From positions 1,922,001 through 1,986,000 of the forward strand of contig CAVRZD010000006.1 in the NCBI GenBank assembly GCA_963725645.1: 64,000 nt of DNA, written 5' to 3'. The notes under the pieces are model-generated. The model saw nothing but the letters and a program-made list of their open reading frames with translations, had not been told where the DNA came from and ran no database searches. The stretch comes from JALYZC01 sp963725645. Its GTDB lineage: Bacteria > Actinomycetota > Thermoleophilia > Solirubrobacterales > Solirubrobacteraceae. A program made the position numbers and the translations under genes. Shown here piece by piece: positions 33,417 through 41,864 of the stretch (position 1 is the first letter of the stretch; each line of letters opens with the position of its first letter).

Positions 33417-34775
33417 GTGACCTGGGGAAGGCACGCACGGCGGGGGGCCGCGTGTGCGGTCCTCACCCTCTCGGCGACACTCGCGCTCGCCGTCCCGGCG
33501 CAGGCGAAGCCGTTCCACGCGACGATCAAGCAGGGGCCCTTCGTCCTCAAGCGCTACTCCGTCCGGCTGGGCACCAACGTCGGCATCCGGACGCCCCGCA
33601 TCAACGGCTTCATCACGAAGATGGCGGCCGACGTCGTCGACGTCCACACCGGCAAGGTGGTGCCGATCCAGCGCATCATGCTCCACCACATCGTCTTCGC
33701 GAACCTCGGGCACTCCGGGTCCAAGCCGGGTCCCGAGCCGTTCATGGGCGACGGCGAGGAGCGGGCGATGCTGGACCTCCCGCCGGGCTACGGCTACCCG
33801 ATCCAGGCGGCGGACAGGTGGGCGATGGTGTGGATGCTGATGAACCATCGCAACCGCAGCGACCGCGTCTACATCCGCTACCGCATGACGCTGGACCGCA
33901 ACCCGCACCTGCGGCCGGTCGTCCCGCTCGCCTGGGACGCGTCGCACGGCCGTCAGGGCCTCGTCTTCGACGTCCCCGGCGGCGGCTCGCCGGGCTCGCT
34001 CGACGTGCGGCGCGCCACCCGGCAGATGCCGGTCTCCGGCCGGCTGGTCGCCGGTCTCGGCCACGTGCACGGCGGAGCGAAGAACCTCACGCTGTCCGAG
34101 CCCAGCTGCGGCAACCGCGCGATCTACGTCTCGTCGCCGACCTGGGGGCTGCCGAGCAATCCCTTCTACCAGGTGCGCCCGGTGCTCCACGAGCCGGGTC
34201 CGATCAACATGAGCCGCTTCAAGACCGCGCGCGGGATCCCGGTCGTCGCCGGCCAGAAGATCACCCTGATTTCGCGCTATGACAACCGCTACCCGCACAC
34301 CCGCGCCATGGGCCTGCTGCTCGCCTACCTCGCCCCGGACCGGTCCGTGAAGGCTCCCTGCGGCCGAATGCCGGACGACGTCCAGATCGTCCGGACCAGC
34401 ACCCCAGGGCGCGCGACGGCCCCGCACGTGACGATCCCCACCTACACCTATGACTCCCGCGGAGCGGCCGTGCGCACGGCCGGCCCGCGTGGGCCCTTCA
34501 GCTTCAGCGACGGCGACGCGAACGTCACGGTGGCCGACAACAGCTTCACGGCCGGGAACCTGTCGGTGCCGGTCGGCGGCCGGGTGACCTGGACGTTCAA
34601 CAGCTCCACGCTCCACAACGTGACCGTCGCCCAGGGCCCCGAGGGCTTCTCGTCGAACCGCCTGACCCGCGGGCAGACGTTCACGAAGCAGTTCACCAAG
34701 CCGGGGACCTACCGCTTCTTCTGCGAGCTGCACCCGGTCGGGATGGTGCAGCGCATCGTCGTGCGGCCGCGCTAG
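33417..34775 (+). CDS. Exported copper protein: PHM-like monooxygenase fold plus cupredoxin domain
   Basis: About 452 residues with a signal peptide (RRGAACAVLTLSATLALAVPAQA). The N-terminal two-thirds has paired histidines in IQRIMLHHIVFANLG and a later GHVHGGAKNLTL, matching the copper-binding HH and HxH patterns of the Cu type II ascorbate-dependent monooxygenase (PHM) family. The last 100 residues form a plastocyanin-like cupredoxin: VTWTFNSSTLHNVTV (His) and YRFFCELHPVGMVQ (Cys, His, Met), giving a complete type 1 copper site. I prefer the GTG at 33417; an ATG at 33402 is also possible. Redox partner role is inferred. Confidence 0.8.
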   Translation: MTWGRHARRGAACAVLTLSATLALAVPAQAKPFHATIKQGPFVLKRYSVRLGTNVGIRTPRINGFITKMAADVVDVHTGKVVPIQRIMLHHIVFANLGHSGSKPGPEPFMGDGEERAMLDLPPGYGYPIQAADRWAMVWMLMNHRNRSDRVYIRYRMTLDRNPHLRPVVPLAWDASHGRQGLVFDVPGGGSPGSLDVRRATRQMPVSGRLVAGLGHVHGGAKNLTLSEPSCGNRAIYVSSPTWGLPSNPFYQVRPVLHEPGPINMSRFKTARGIPVVAGQKITLISRYDNRYPHTRAMGLLLAYLAPDRSVKAPCGRMPDDVQIVRTSTPGRATAPHVTIPTYTYDSRGAAVRTAGPRGPFSFSDGDANVTVADNSFTAGNLSVPVGGRVTWTFNSSTLHNVTVAQGPEGFSSNRLTRGQTFTKQFTKPGTYRFFCELHPVGMVQRIVVRPR

Positions 34776-35671
34776 GAGCGCAGCTTGGCCACCGCCCGCG
34801 CCTGGACCGCCTCGGCATCCGGGTGGGCGAACAGGGACAGGTGGGTGCCGTGGTCCATCAGCAGGCGCTCGGCCCCGGGAATGGTCGCCGCGGCGTGGTC
34901 GCTGTGCTCCGGCGGGACGTCCGTATCGGCCGTTCCATTGATCACGAGCGTCGGCGCCTCGATCTTCTCCAGCTCGAGCGACTGGATCTCGCCGAACCGG
35001 GCCCAGTCGTTCTCGACACCCTCGCTGCGGTGCGCGTAGTCCCCCACGACGTTCGCCATCGTCAGGACCACGTCCAGCTGACGGTCGTCCTCGAGCACCT
35101 CGGCGACGAGCTGCCTGAGCTCGTCCTTCGACAGGTCGCCCTCGGCCTTCAGGGTCTCGGCGACGGTCTCCTTCGGGGCGTAGGCGGCAAGGAATCGCAG
35201 CAGCCAATTCCCGAAGCCGGTCCTCATCATCAGCCGCGATTCCAGGTTCTCGTCGGGGGCGTCGATCGCGTGGCTCACGGCGGCGAACGCCACCAGCCCG
35301 GACACCCGGTCCGGATGACGCACGGCGAGCCGGTAGCCGCTGGGTCCTCCGCCCGACCAGGTCAGCAGGCCGGCGCGCTCATGCCCCAGCGCGTCCAGCA
35401 GCGCGGCGTGGAGGTCGGCCTGGGCGTCGATGGCGCCATGGCCGTCGAGCGGCGTGCCGAGGTAGCCCGGCCGGGATGGAGCGATCAGCTCGAAGCCCGC
35501 GTCGACGAGGAACCGCCCCATCGCGACCGAGGAGTCCGACCCGCCCGGGGTGCCGTGGATCAGCATCACCGGCGGCCCCGCGCCGCGGCGGGCGACCTCG
35601 ACGGGCCCGCGCGCGGTGTCGAGCGTCTCGACCGCGGCCCCGAGCGGCGTCCCTTCCCCCATGGTCGCCAC
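34772..35671 (-). CDS. Alpha/beta hydrolase
   Basis: A 299-residue alpha/beta hydrolase of the epoxide hydrolase/haloperoxidase-like superfamily. Motifs are VMLIHGTPGGSDSSVA (oxyanion hole), the nucleophile elbow LLTWSGGGPSGYRLAV (Ser in WSGGG), the acid in LVINGTADTDVPPEH, and the terminal His in LMDHGTHLSLF. It converges with the copper protein gene and overlaps its stop by four bases. The substrate is unknown. Confidence 0.85.
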   Translation of the reverse strand: MATMGEGTPLGAAVETLDTARGPVEVARRGAGPPVMLIHGTPGGSDSSVAMGRFLVDAGFELIAPSRPGYLGTPLDGHGAIDAQADLHAALLDALGHERAGLLTWSGGGPSGYRLAVRHPDRVSGLVAFAAVSHAIDAPDENLESRLMMRTGFGNWLLRFLAAYAPKETVAETLKAEGDLSKDELRQLVAEVLEDDRQLDVVLTMANVVGDYAHRSEGVENDWARFGEIQSLELEKIEAPTLVINGTADTDVPPEHSDHAAATIPGAERLLMDHGTHLSLFAHPDAEAVQARAVAKLRS

Positions 35672-35679
35672 CGTAACGA

Positions 35680-36156
35680 CTAGGGGCGGGCGGATCCATC
35701 ACCAGGGCGGGACCCGACGATGATCTCGTGCACCCGCAGCAGCTCCTCCCGCATGGTCCAGCGCAGGTACGCGAGGATCGCCGGCTTGAGCGGGATCAGG
35801 TAGGCGGGCAGCTCGTAGTCCTCGTAGTGCACGACCATGCAGCGTTCCCCGCCGAGCGGAGCCACCACGAATCCACCCGAGATTCCCCAGGAGCGCGGTT
35901 GCTCGCCCTCGAGCTTGTGCGAGTGGAAGCCGGTGGGATGCAGCCGGTAGGCGAAGCGACTGCGCCACCTCGCTCCCGCGAATCGGCCGGTGACCGCATA
36001 GACCCCATGCCCATCGCTGCCGGGTTCGACGTCGACCCGCTCGGCCTTGAGCTCGGTGCGCTCGATTGCCTTGATGTCCTGTACCGCGTCAACCGCCCGG
36101 TCGGGTCGGCATGGGACGGTGATGCGAGCCACGACACCGACCGAGCGAGCAGCCAT
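35680..36156 (-). CDS. SRPBCC-fold (START-like) protein
   Basis: A 158-residue protein that looks like the polyketide cyclase/START-like lipid-binding fold: VGVVARITVPCRPDRAVDAVQDIKAIERTELKAERVDVEPGSDGHGVY, then RWRSRFAYRLHPTGFHSHKLEGEQPRSWGISGGFVVAPLGGERCMVVHYEDYELP. The start could also be an ATG ten codons upstream. It is likely co-transcribed with the downstream alpha/beta hydrolase (eight-base gap). Ligand unknown. Confidence 0.7.
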   Translation of the reverse strand: MAARSVGVVARITVPCRPDRAVDAVQDIKAIERTELKAERVDVEPGSDGHGVYAVTGRFAGARWRSRFAYRLHPTGFHSHKLEGEQPRSWGISGGFVVAPLGGERCMVVHYEDYELPAYLIPLKPAILAYLRWTMREELLRVHEIIVGSRPGDGSARP

Positions 36157-36263
36157 GGAGCGAGCATAAGCGGTCGCGCGGAGCATGGGGTCCGCGATGA
36201 GTTGTGGGACCGACGCCGGTCTCTAGTAGAACCCGGCACGGCAACAACAGGAGGCGAGACGCG

Positions 36264-37016
36264 ATGACCGAGCACAAGGTAGGAACGCGCGAGGAATGGC
36301 TTGCCGCTCGCGAGAAGCTGCTGGAGCGCGAGAAGGAGCTGACCCACCGCAGCGACGAGCTCGCCCGGCAGCGGCGAGAGCTGCCGTGGGTGCCGATCGA
36401 CAAGGAGTACCGCTTCGAGACCGACGACGGGACGAAGACGCTGGCGGAGCTCTTCGATGGGCGCTCGCAGCTCCTCGTCTACCACTTCATGTTCGGCCCG
36501 GAGTACACGGCGGGCTGCCCGGTCTGCTCGTCCGGGGCGGACACCTTCAACGGCGCTGTCGAACACCTGAACGCGCGCGACGTGACCTTCCTCTGCATCT
36601 CGCGCGCGCCGCTCGAGAGGCTGCAGGCCTACAAGCGGCGCATGGGCTGGACGTTCCCCTGGGCGTCGTCCCACGGAAGCGACTTCAACTTCGACTTCGA
36701 CGTCTCGCACACGAAGGAGCAGCTCGCGCCGTTCCTGGAGGGCGACATCCCCCCCGCCGTGGCACAGATGGCGGCCGCCTGCGGGACGGACCCGGCGGGC
36801 TACGTGTCGGAGGGGCCGGCGCTGAGCGCCTTCGCGCTCTCCGACGGGGTCGTCCACCAGACCTACTCCACCAGCGCGCGCGGCCTCGAGATCATGCTCG
36901 GCTTCTATCCACTGCTCGACCGGGTGGCGAAGGGCCGCGACGAGGAGGGCGCCACGGAGTTCTGGATCCGCCGCCACGACGAGTACGAGGACGGGCGCGC
37001 GAGGGACACCCGGTAA
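36264..37016 (+). CDS. DUF899 thioredoxin-like protein
   Basis: A 250-residue protein of the DUF899 group, a thioredoxin-like family common in actinobacteria and proteobacteria. Typical segments are REEWLAAREKLLEREKELTHRSDELARQRRELPWV, LLVYHFMFGPEYTAGCPVCSSGADTFNGAVEHLNARDV and GWTFPWASSHGSDFNFDF. The CPVC pair sits where the thioredoxin redox motif would be. A CAGGAGG Shine-Dalgarno before the ATG fixes the start. Function is unknown. Confidence 0.88.
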   Translation: MTEHKVGTREEWLAAREKLLEREKELTHRSDELARQRRELPWVPIDKEYRFETDDGTKTLAELFDGRSQLLVYHFMFGPEYTAGCPVCSSGADTFNGAVEHLNARDVTFLCISRAPLERLQAYKRRMGWTFPWASSHGSDFNFDFDVSHTKEQLAPFLEGDIPPAVAQMAAACGTDPAGYVSEGPALSAFALSDGVVHQTYSTSARGLEIMLGFYPLLDRVAKGRDEEGATEFWIRRHDEYEDGRARDTR

Positions 37017-37025
37017 TGGTCCTCC

Positions 37026-37931
37026 TCAGTCCGACCTGCTCCCGCTCAGGAACTCGTTGACGGCTCGAGCGAATGTGCGGCGCTCCTGGAAAAGGAAGGC
37101 GTGCGCCCCGGGGAAGACGAGGAGCTTGGATCGTGGAATCCGGGCAGCGATCCGCCTCAGGTTCACCGGCGGCACCACTGGATCCCGACGGCCGGCCGTG
37201 GCCAGGGTCGGCGCGCCGATGCCGGCCAGCTGGCGGTAGTTTCGATTGCTGCGGAGCCAGGGACGTTCGGCTGCGACCTGGGTGCGGGTGGTGCCCGCCG
37301 GAACGTCGAAGTCGTTGGGGATCTCACCGCTCTGGCTGGCGCGCTCGAGGCGGCGCAGGAAATCGCGGCCCTCCGCCTGGCGGTTGGGCGGGTAGAGCTC
37401 GCCTAGGATTTCCTTGTCCGACGGGTTGGGCTTGCTGTCGATGGCCTGAGCCTTCAGTGAGCCGAGCACGGTCTCACTACCTCCGGGGTTGGTCGCGGCC
37501 AAGATCAGATGGGAGACCCGCTCGGGATGATCGACGGCCAGCCGCTGAGCGACAAAGCCGCCCATCGACCAGCCCAGGACATCGGCCCTGGGCACGTCGA
37601 TCGCCTTCATCAGGCCGGCGGTGGCGTCGGCGAGCGAGGCGAAGGAGTTCCCACGCCAGGGCCCCGATAACCCCAGCCCGGGGTAGTCAAAGAGAATCAG
37701 CCGGTGGTCTTCAGCCAGCAGACGAAGCAGCGCCGGATCCCATTCGGCCATCGTCGAGCCCGTACCCGTCAGCATCACCAGCGGCGGCCCCTGACCGCGC
37801 TCATACCAGGCGATTCTGGTCGAGGCGACCCGGGCGGTGTGCACCTGAGCCGCAAAGGACTGCTGGGAGTCGTTGCCGCAACCGGCGACCGCCGCCGCCA
37901 GCGACAGGCAGATCGCCAGACGAACTCTCAT
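37026..37931 (-). CDS. Alpha/beta hydrolase lipoprotein
   Basis: A 301-residue alpha/beta hydrolase that starts with a lipoprotein signal peptide and lipobox AAAVAGC, so it should be anchored outside the membrane. Catalytic elements: LVMLTGTGSTMAEWD (oxyanion), LGWSMGGFVAQRLAV (Ser), TAGRRDPVVPP (Asp) and FPGAHAFLFQ (His). It converges with the DUF899 gene. An export-targeted hydrolase of this type may act on extracellular esters; the substrate is unknown. Confidence 0.85.
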   Translation of the reverse strand: MRVRLAICLSLAAAVAGCGNDSQQSFAAQVHTARVASTRIAWYERGQGPPLVMLTGTGSTMAEWDPALLRLLAEDHRLILFDYPGLGLSGPWRGNSFASLADATAGLMKAIDVPRADVLGWSMGGFVAQRLAVDHPERVSHLILAATNPGGSETVLGSLKAQAIDSKPNPSDKEILGELYPPNRQAEGRDFLRRLERASQSGEIPNDFDVPAGTTRTQVAAERPWLRSNRNYRQLAGIGAPTLATAGRRDPVVPPVNLRRIAARIPRSKLLVFPGAHAFLFQERRTFARAVNEFLSGSRSD

Positions 37932-38026
37932 CGACGGCAGCCTCCTAAGGCCGCATGACCGTCGGCCAAGCCGCGACACGCCGCCGCCGCTGCTGTAGCC
38001 AGCTCGCCGGCGCGATGAAGCGCCTT

Positions 38027-38227
38027 TCACATTCGCCGGTAGCCGTAGGCGCAATAGTTGGCCTCGTGCACCACCGCGATGCGCTCCAGCAGCCGCTCGT
38101 CCGCGACCGAGCGGGCCGACCGCCGGCCGGTCGCCCGCTGGTAGTAGGCCGAGGGCGAGACCCCGAGCGTGCGGCAGATGAGCTCCACGGCGAAGCGATC
38201 GCGCTGCTGATCGATGAACGCGCTCAC
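38027..38227 (-). pseudogene. IS3-family transposase OrfB, C-terminally truncated
   Basis: The GTG start overlaps the orfA stop as GTGA. The 66 residues MSAFIDQQRDRFAVELICRTLGVSPSAYYQRATGRR...YCAYGYRRM match the N-terminal HTH_21 region of OrfB, which normally runs about 280 residues and holds the DDE integrase core. The frame ends by a stop just after the YGYRR motif. The rest is absent from the downstream sequence. Confidence 0.8.
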
Positions 38228-38526
38228 CTCCGCGGGGTCCCGTCGAGCTCCGTCGCGAAAAACACCGACGCGGCCTTCAGAATCTCATTGGCCTTGCGCA
38301 GCTCGCGGTTCTCGCGCTCCAACTGCTTAAGGCGCTCGCGCTCGCTAGAGGTCAGCAGATCCTTGCGGGCGCCGGCGTCAGCCTGCGCCTGGCGCACCCA
38401 CGAGCGCAACGACTCCGGATTGACGCCCAGATCGCGAGCGACAGGCGAAATCGGCCGTCCGCTCTCGAACACCAACCGGACCGCCCGCTCGCGAAACTCA
38501 TCGGAATACTTCCTCGGTCTTGGCAT
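38224..38526 (-). CDS. IS3-family transposase OrfA
   Basis: A 100-residue helix-turn-helix protein starting MPRPRKYSDEFRERAVRLVFESG, then PISPVARDLGVNPESLRSWVRQAQ and a leucine-zipper-like LLTSSERERLKQLERENRELRKANEILKAASVFFATEL. This is the DNA-binding and dimerisation part of an IS3 transposase. It appears complete, although the partner orfB is truncated. Confidence 0.88.
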   Translation of the reverse strand: MPRPRKYSDEFRERAVRLVFESGRPISPVARDLGVNPESLRSWVRQAQADAGARKDLLTSSERERLKQLERENRELRKANEILKAASVFFATELDGTPRR

Positions 38527-38830
38527 GGCGTGGGAGTTCCTCTCTCCAGGACGAAATCCTGGCATCGAGGTCTCCGCGAAACCCAGCCTGGCTCAGAACC
38601 CGCCGAACGTGAGCAACCCAAGTGTCGCTCCAGGCACGGACCGACGGGCGATGCCCAGCTATCCGAGCAGCACGGTGCCCGCCTAACTCGAGCACTTCTT
38701 TCAGCACACGGCTGTCTCGCCAACCGGCGGAGACGCGCCTGAGCACGTGCGCTTACCGCCGGTTATCCGCCAGCGACTCGGCGGCTAGCCCGCCTTGGCG
38801 CGGCGTTGCCCGACTGGCACGGTGTGGACC

Positions 38831-39433
38831 ATGTTCTTCACATCGATAGTCCGCCGCCTGACGTTCGCCAATGTGACGTCCGTGCTGGCGCTGTTCGTGG
38901 CGCTCGGCGGGGCGTCGTACGCCGCGATCAAGCTGCCCTCCAACAGCGTCGGGAGCAAGCAGATCAAGAATCGTGCGATCACGACGCGCAAGATCGATCG
39001 CAAGACGCTGGCCTCGCTGCACGGCGCGAAGGGCCTACCGGGCCCGCAGGGCGCCCAGGGCCCGCAGGGACCGAAGGGCGACGCCGGCCCAAGCGGAAAT
39101 GCCGTGATCGGCGACGGGGCGATCACCGCGCCCAAGCTGGCCAATTCCAGCGTGACCCAGGCCAAGCTCGGCCTGACCACCGCGATCGCCTCGACCGGCG
39201 TCAGCAGCACCGCTCATCAGGCCGCGCTCGCAACCTGCCCGGCGGGCACGTCCGTTATCAGCGGTGCGGTCGAGGTCGTCGACCAGAACGGCTTCGCGCT
39301 CAACGGGGTCGCGGGGATCAGCTACAGCGGTCCCCTCACGTTCAGCGGGCAGTACTGGGAGGGCGCGGCCTACCGCACGGCCGGCTCGGCCAGCTACGGG
39401 CTCAACGTGATCGCCTTCTGCATGGCGAGCTGA
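38831..39433 (+). CDS. Exported protein with short collagen-like tract
   Basis: A 200-residue protein. The N-terminal signal segment RRLTFANVTSVLALFVALGGASYAA is followed by KLPSNSVGSKQIKNRAITTRKIDRKTLA and a short collagen-like Gly-X-Y tract of about 13 triplets (GAKGLPGPQGAQGPQGPKGD). The C-terminal domain has two cysteines (TCPAGTSVISG; AFCMAS). Proteins with this leader and the SVGxKQ(I/L)KxxAxT segment are numerous in Thermoleophilia as far as I know. The start is set by the signal peptide. Probably a surface protein of unknown role. Confidence 0.8.
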   Translation: MFFTSIVRRLTFANVTSVLALFVALGGASYAAIKLPSNSVGSKQIKNRAITTRKIDRKTLASLHGAKGLPGPQGAQGPQGPKGDAGPSGNAVIGDGAITAPKLANSSVTQAKLGLTTAIASTGVSSTAHQAALATCPAGTSVISGAVEVVDQNGFALNGVAGISYSGPLTFSGQYWEGAAYRTAGSASYGLNVIAFCMAS

Positions 39434-39467
39434 ACACTCAGCCGCAACGCCGCCGCTCCCTGCCCTG

Positions 39468-40676
39468 CTACTTGATCTGGTCGTAGACCTTGAAGAGCGG
39501 CAGGTACATCGAGATCACGATGAACCCGACGATCGCGCCGATGACGATGATCATCACGGGCTCGAGGATCGACGTCAGCGCCTTGATGGCCGCGTTGACC
39601 TCGTCCTCGTAGAAGTCGGCGATCTTCGTCAGCATCGTGTCGAGCGCGCCCGTCTCCTCGCCGACGCCGACCATGTGGACGACCATCGCCGGGAAGACCG
39701 AGACCTCCTTCAACGGGGCCGCGATCGTCCCGCCGCGCTTGACGGACTCGCGCACGCTGGACATCGCGTCCTCGACGACCTTGTTGCCGGCGGTCTGGCC
39801 GGTGACCTCGATGGCCTGCAGGATCGGGACGCCGGCGTTGGTGAGCGCGGACAGCGTCCGCGACCAGCGCGCGAGGGCGATCTTCTGGACCACCTCGCCG
39901 ATGCGCATCGGGATGCGCAGCCGGAAGCGGTCCCATTGCGGGCGGCCCCACGTCGACTTCTTCCAGGCGAAGAAGCCCCACGCCACCGCGACCACGATCG
40001 CGATGCACAGGTACCAGCGACTGGTCATGAAGTTCGACAGGCCGACGGTGAACTGGGTCAGTCCGGGGAGCTTGCCGCCGAAGTCCTTGAACACCTTCGC
40101 GAACACGGGGACGATGAACGCGACGAGCGCGACCAGGACCAAGAGCGCGAACGAGACGACGACCGCCGGATAGATCATCGCGGCGCGCACCTGGCGGCGC
40201 AGGGCGTCCTCCTTCTCGAGCTGGTCGGCGGTGCGCAGCAGCGCGCTCTCGAGCATGCCGCCGGTCTCGCCGGAGCGCACCATCGCGATGTACAGCGGGC
40301 TGAAGATCTTCGGGTGGCGGGCGAGGGCGTCGGACAGCGGCAGGCCGGCCTCGACGTCCTTGCGGATCTGCACCAGGGCGCGCTTGAGCAGCTTGGACTG
40401 CGTCTGCTCCTCGAGCACATACAGCGCGCGCAGGATCGTCACGCCGGAGGTGACCATCGTGGCGAGCTGGCGCGTCATGATCGTGAGATCGCGCGCCTTG
40501 ACCCGCTCGAGGAAATCGATCGTGATCTCCTTCGAGCCCTTCTTGGCGTTGATGTCGAGGACGATCAGCCCGCGCGCCTTGAGCTGGTCCGTGACCGCCT
40601 GCTTGTTGTCGGCGTCGACCTCGCCGCGGGCGGGGACGCCCGCGAGATCCACTGCGCGAAAGACGAACGTGGCCAT
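39468..40676 (-). CDS. pilC: Type IV pilus inner-membrane platform protein PilC
   Basis: A 402-residue polytopic protein of the GspF/PilC family. It begins FVFRAVDLAGVPARGEVDADNKQAVTDQLKARGLIVLDI and contains two repeats of the T2SSF domain: TRQLATMVTSGVTILRALYVLEEQTQ and SRTLSALTNAGVPILQAIEVTGQTAGN, each followed by the conserved GGMLESALLRTADQLEKE or TGALDTMLTKIADFYEDEV and membrane helices. PilC couples the PilB/PilT motors to pilin assembly. Last gene of pilB-pilT-pilC. Confidence 0.95.
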   Translation of the reverse strand: MATFVFRAVDLAGVPARGEVDADNKQAVTDQLKARGLIVLDINAKKGSKEITIDFLERVKARDLTIMTRQLATMVTSGVTILRALYVLEEQTQSKLLKRALVQIRKDVEAGLPLSDALARHPKIFSPLYIAMVRSGETGGMLESALLRTADQLEKEDALRRQVRAAMIYPAVVVSFALLVLVALVAFIVPVFAKVFKDFGGKLPGLTQFTVGLSNFMTSRWYLCIAIVVAVAWGFFAWKKSTWGRPQWDRFRLRIPMRIGEVVQKIALARWSRTLSALTNAGVPILQAIEVTGQTAGNKVVEDAMSSVRESVKRGGTIAAPLKEVSVFPAMVVHMVGVGEETGALDTMLTKIADFYEDEVNAAIKALTSILEPVMIIVIGAIVGFIVISMYLPLFKVYDQIK

Positions 40677-40726
40677 GGTCTAGGTCCTGCCTCGGAGGTG
40701 TCGGACGGAGCTCGTCATCGTCGGGC

Positions 40727-41839
40727 TCACATGGCCTGGACCGCGGGCGGCGCGCCGTTTCCGGCGCCCACGGGCGCGGTGCCCATCAGGCGGCGCAGCT
40801 CCTCGGGGCTGGTGGCGCGCTGCTCGGCCAGCTGGCGGGTGATCTTGCCCGCACGCACGAGCGCGGCGAGCGCGGAGTCCATCGTCTGCATGCCGGCCTG
40901 AGCGCTGGTCTGCAGGACCGAGTAGATCTGGTGGGTCTTGCCCTCGCGGATCAGGTTGCGCACCGCGGGGCTGGGAATGAGGACCTCGGCCGCCAGGCAG
41001 CGGCCCGAGCCGTCGGCCGTCGGCAACAGCTGCTGCGTGACGATCCCCTGCAGGGCGACCGAGAGCTGCACGCGCACCTGGTGCTGCTGGTGGGGCGGGA
41101 ACACGTCGATGATGCGGTCGACCGTCTGCGGCGTGTCCTGCGTGTGCAGCGTCGCGAACACCAGGTGGCCGGTCTCGGCCGCGGTCAGCGCGGTGGAGAT
41201 CGTCTCCAGGTCCCGCATCTCGCCGACGAGGATGACGTCGGGGTCCTGGCGCAGGGCGGCCTTCAGCGCGAGCGCGAAGGACTGCGCATCGGAGCCCAGC
41301 TCGCGCTGGTTGACGATGCACTTCTTGTGCGTGTGGAGGAACTCGATCGGGTCCTCGATCGTCATGATGTGGTCCTCGCGCGACTCGTTGATCTCGTCGA
41401 TCAGCGCGGCCAGCGACGTGGACTTCCCGGAGCCGGTGGGGCCGGTGAACAGCACGAAGCCGCGCGGCTTGGGGACGAAGTCGTGCACGATCGGCGGCAG
41501 GCCGAGCTGGTCGATCGGCGTGATCTCGGCGGGGATCAGGCGGAAGGCGGCCCCGATCGCCGTGCGCTGGAAGTAGGCGTTGACGCGGAAGCGCGCGCGG
41601 GCGGGGATCTGGTACGCGAAGTCGACCTGCCAGTCGGTCTCAAGCCGCTGGCGCTGGTCGTTGGACATGATCGAGTAGACGATCTCGCGAGTGTCCGTGG
41701 GCGTCAGCGTCGGGTAGCCCTCGAGCGGCGAGAGGCGCCCGCGCACACGCACCATAGGCGGCGAACCTGCGGTCAGGTGGAGGTCCGAGGCGCGGCGGTC
41801 GAGCACCTCGAGTAGGACGTCGGCAAAGTCGAAGTTCAT
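40727..41839 (-). CDS. pilT: Type IV pilus retraction ATPase PilT
   Basis: A 370-residue hexameric motor ATPase. Walker A GPTGSGKST at 133-141, Asp box ITIEDPIEF, Walker B ILVGEMRDLETI, His box HLVFATLHTQDT, and the C-terminal AIRNLIRE-type motif as PAVRNLIREGKTHQI, which is characteristic of PilT and needed for retraction. Its presence implies that the pili can be retracted, so twitching or DNA uptake is possible. Confidence 0.95.
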   Translation of the reverse strand: MNFDFADVLLEVLDRRASDLHLTAGSPPMVRVRGRLSPLEGYPTLTPTDTREIVYSIMSNDQRQRLETDWQVDFAYQIPARARFRVNAYFQRTAIGAAFRLIPAEITPIDQLGLPPIVHDFVPKPRGFVLFTGPTGSGKSTSLAALIDEINESREDHIMTIEDPIEFLHTHKKCIVNQRELGSDAQSFALALKAALRQDPDVILVGEMRDLETISTALTAAETGHLVFATLHTQDTPQTVDRIIDVFPPHQQHQVRVQLSVALQGIVTQQLLPTADGSGRCLAAEVLIPSPAVRNLIREGKTHQIYSVLQTSAQAGMQTMDSALAALVRAGKITRQLAEQRATSPEELRRLMGTAPVGAGNGAPPAVQAM

Positions 41840-41864
41840 GGGTCGTTGCTCCCCTCGTCGTTCC

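Larger units (their letters stand above)
38027..38526 (-). mobile_element. Truncated IS3-family insertion sequence
   Basis: An IS3-type orfA is followed by only the first 66 codons of orfB. The catalytic DDE domain is gone, so the element cannot move by itself. No terminal inverted repeats are visible at either side. The following 300 bases up to the collagen-like gene hold no gene I can support and may include further debris of the insertion. Confidence 0.75.

Noticed and set aside
38498..38746. Minus-strand frame of 82 codons upstream of the IS3 orfA
   Set aside because: It overlaps the orfA start, shows no family motif and no ribosome binding site; it may be debris of the insertion but I cannot support a gene.
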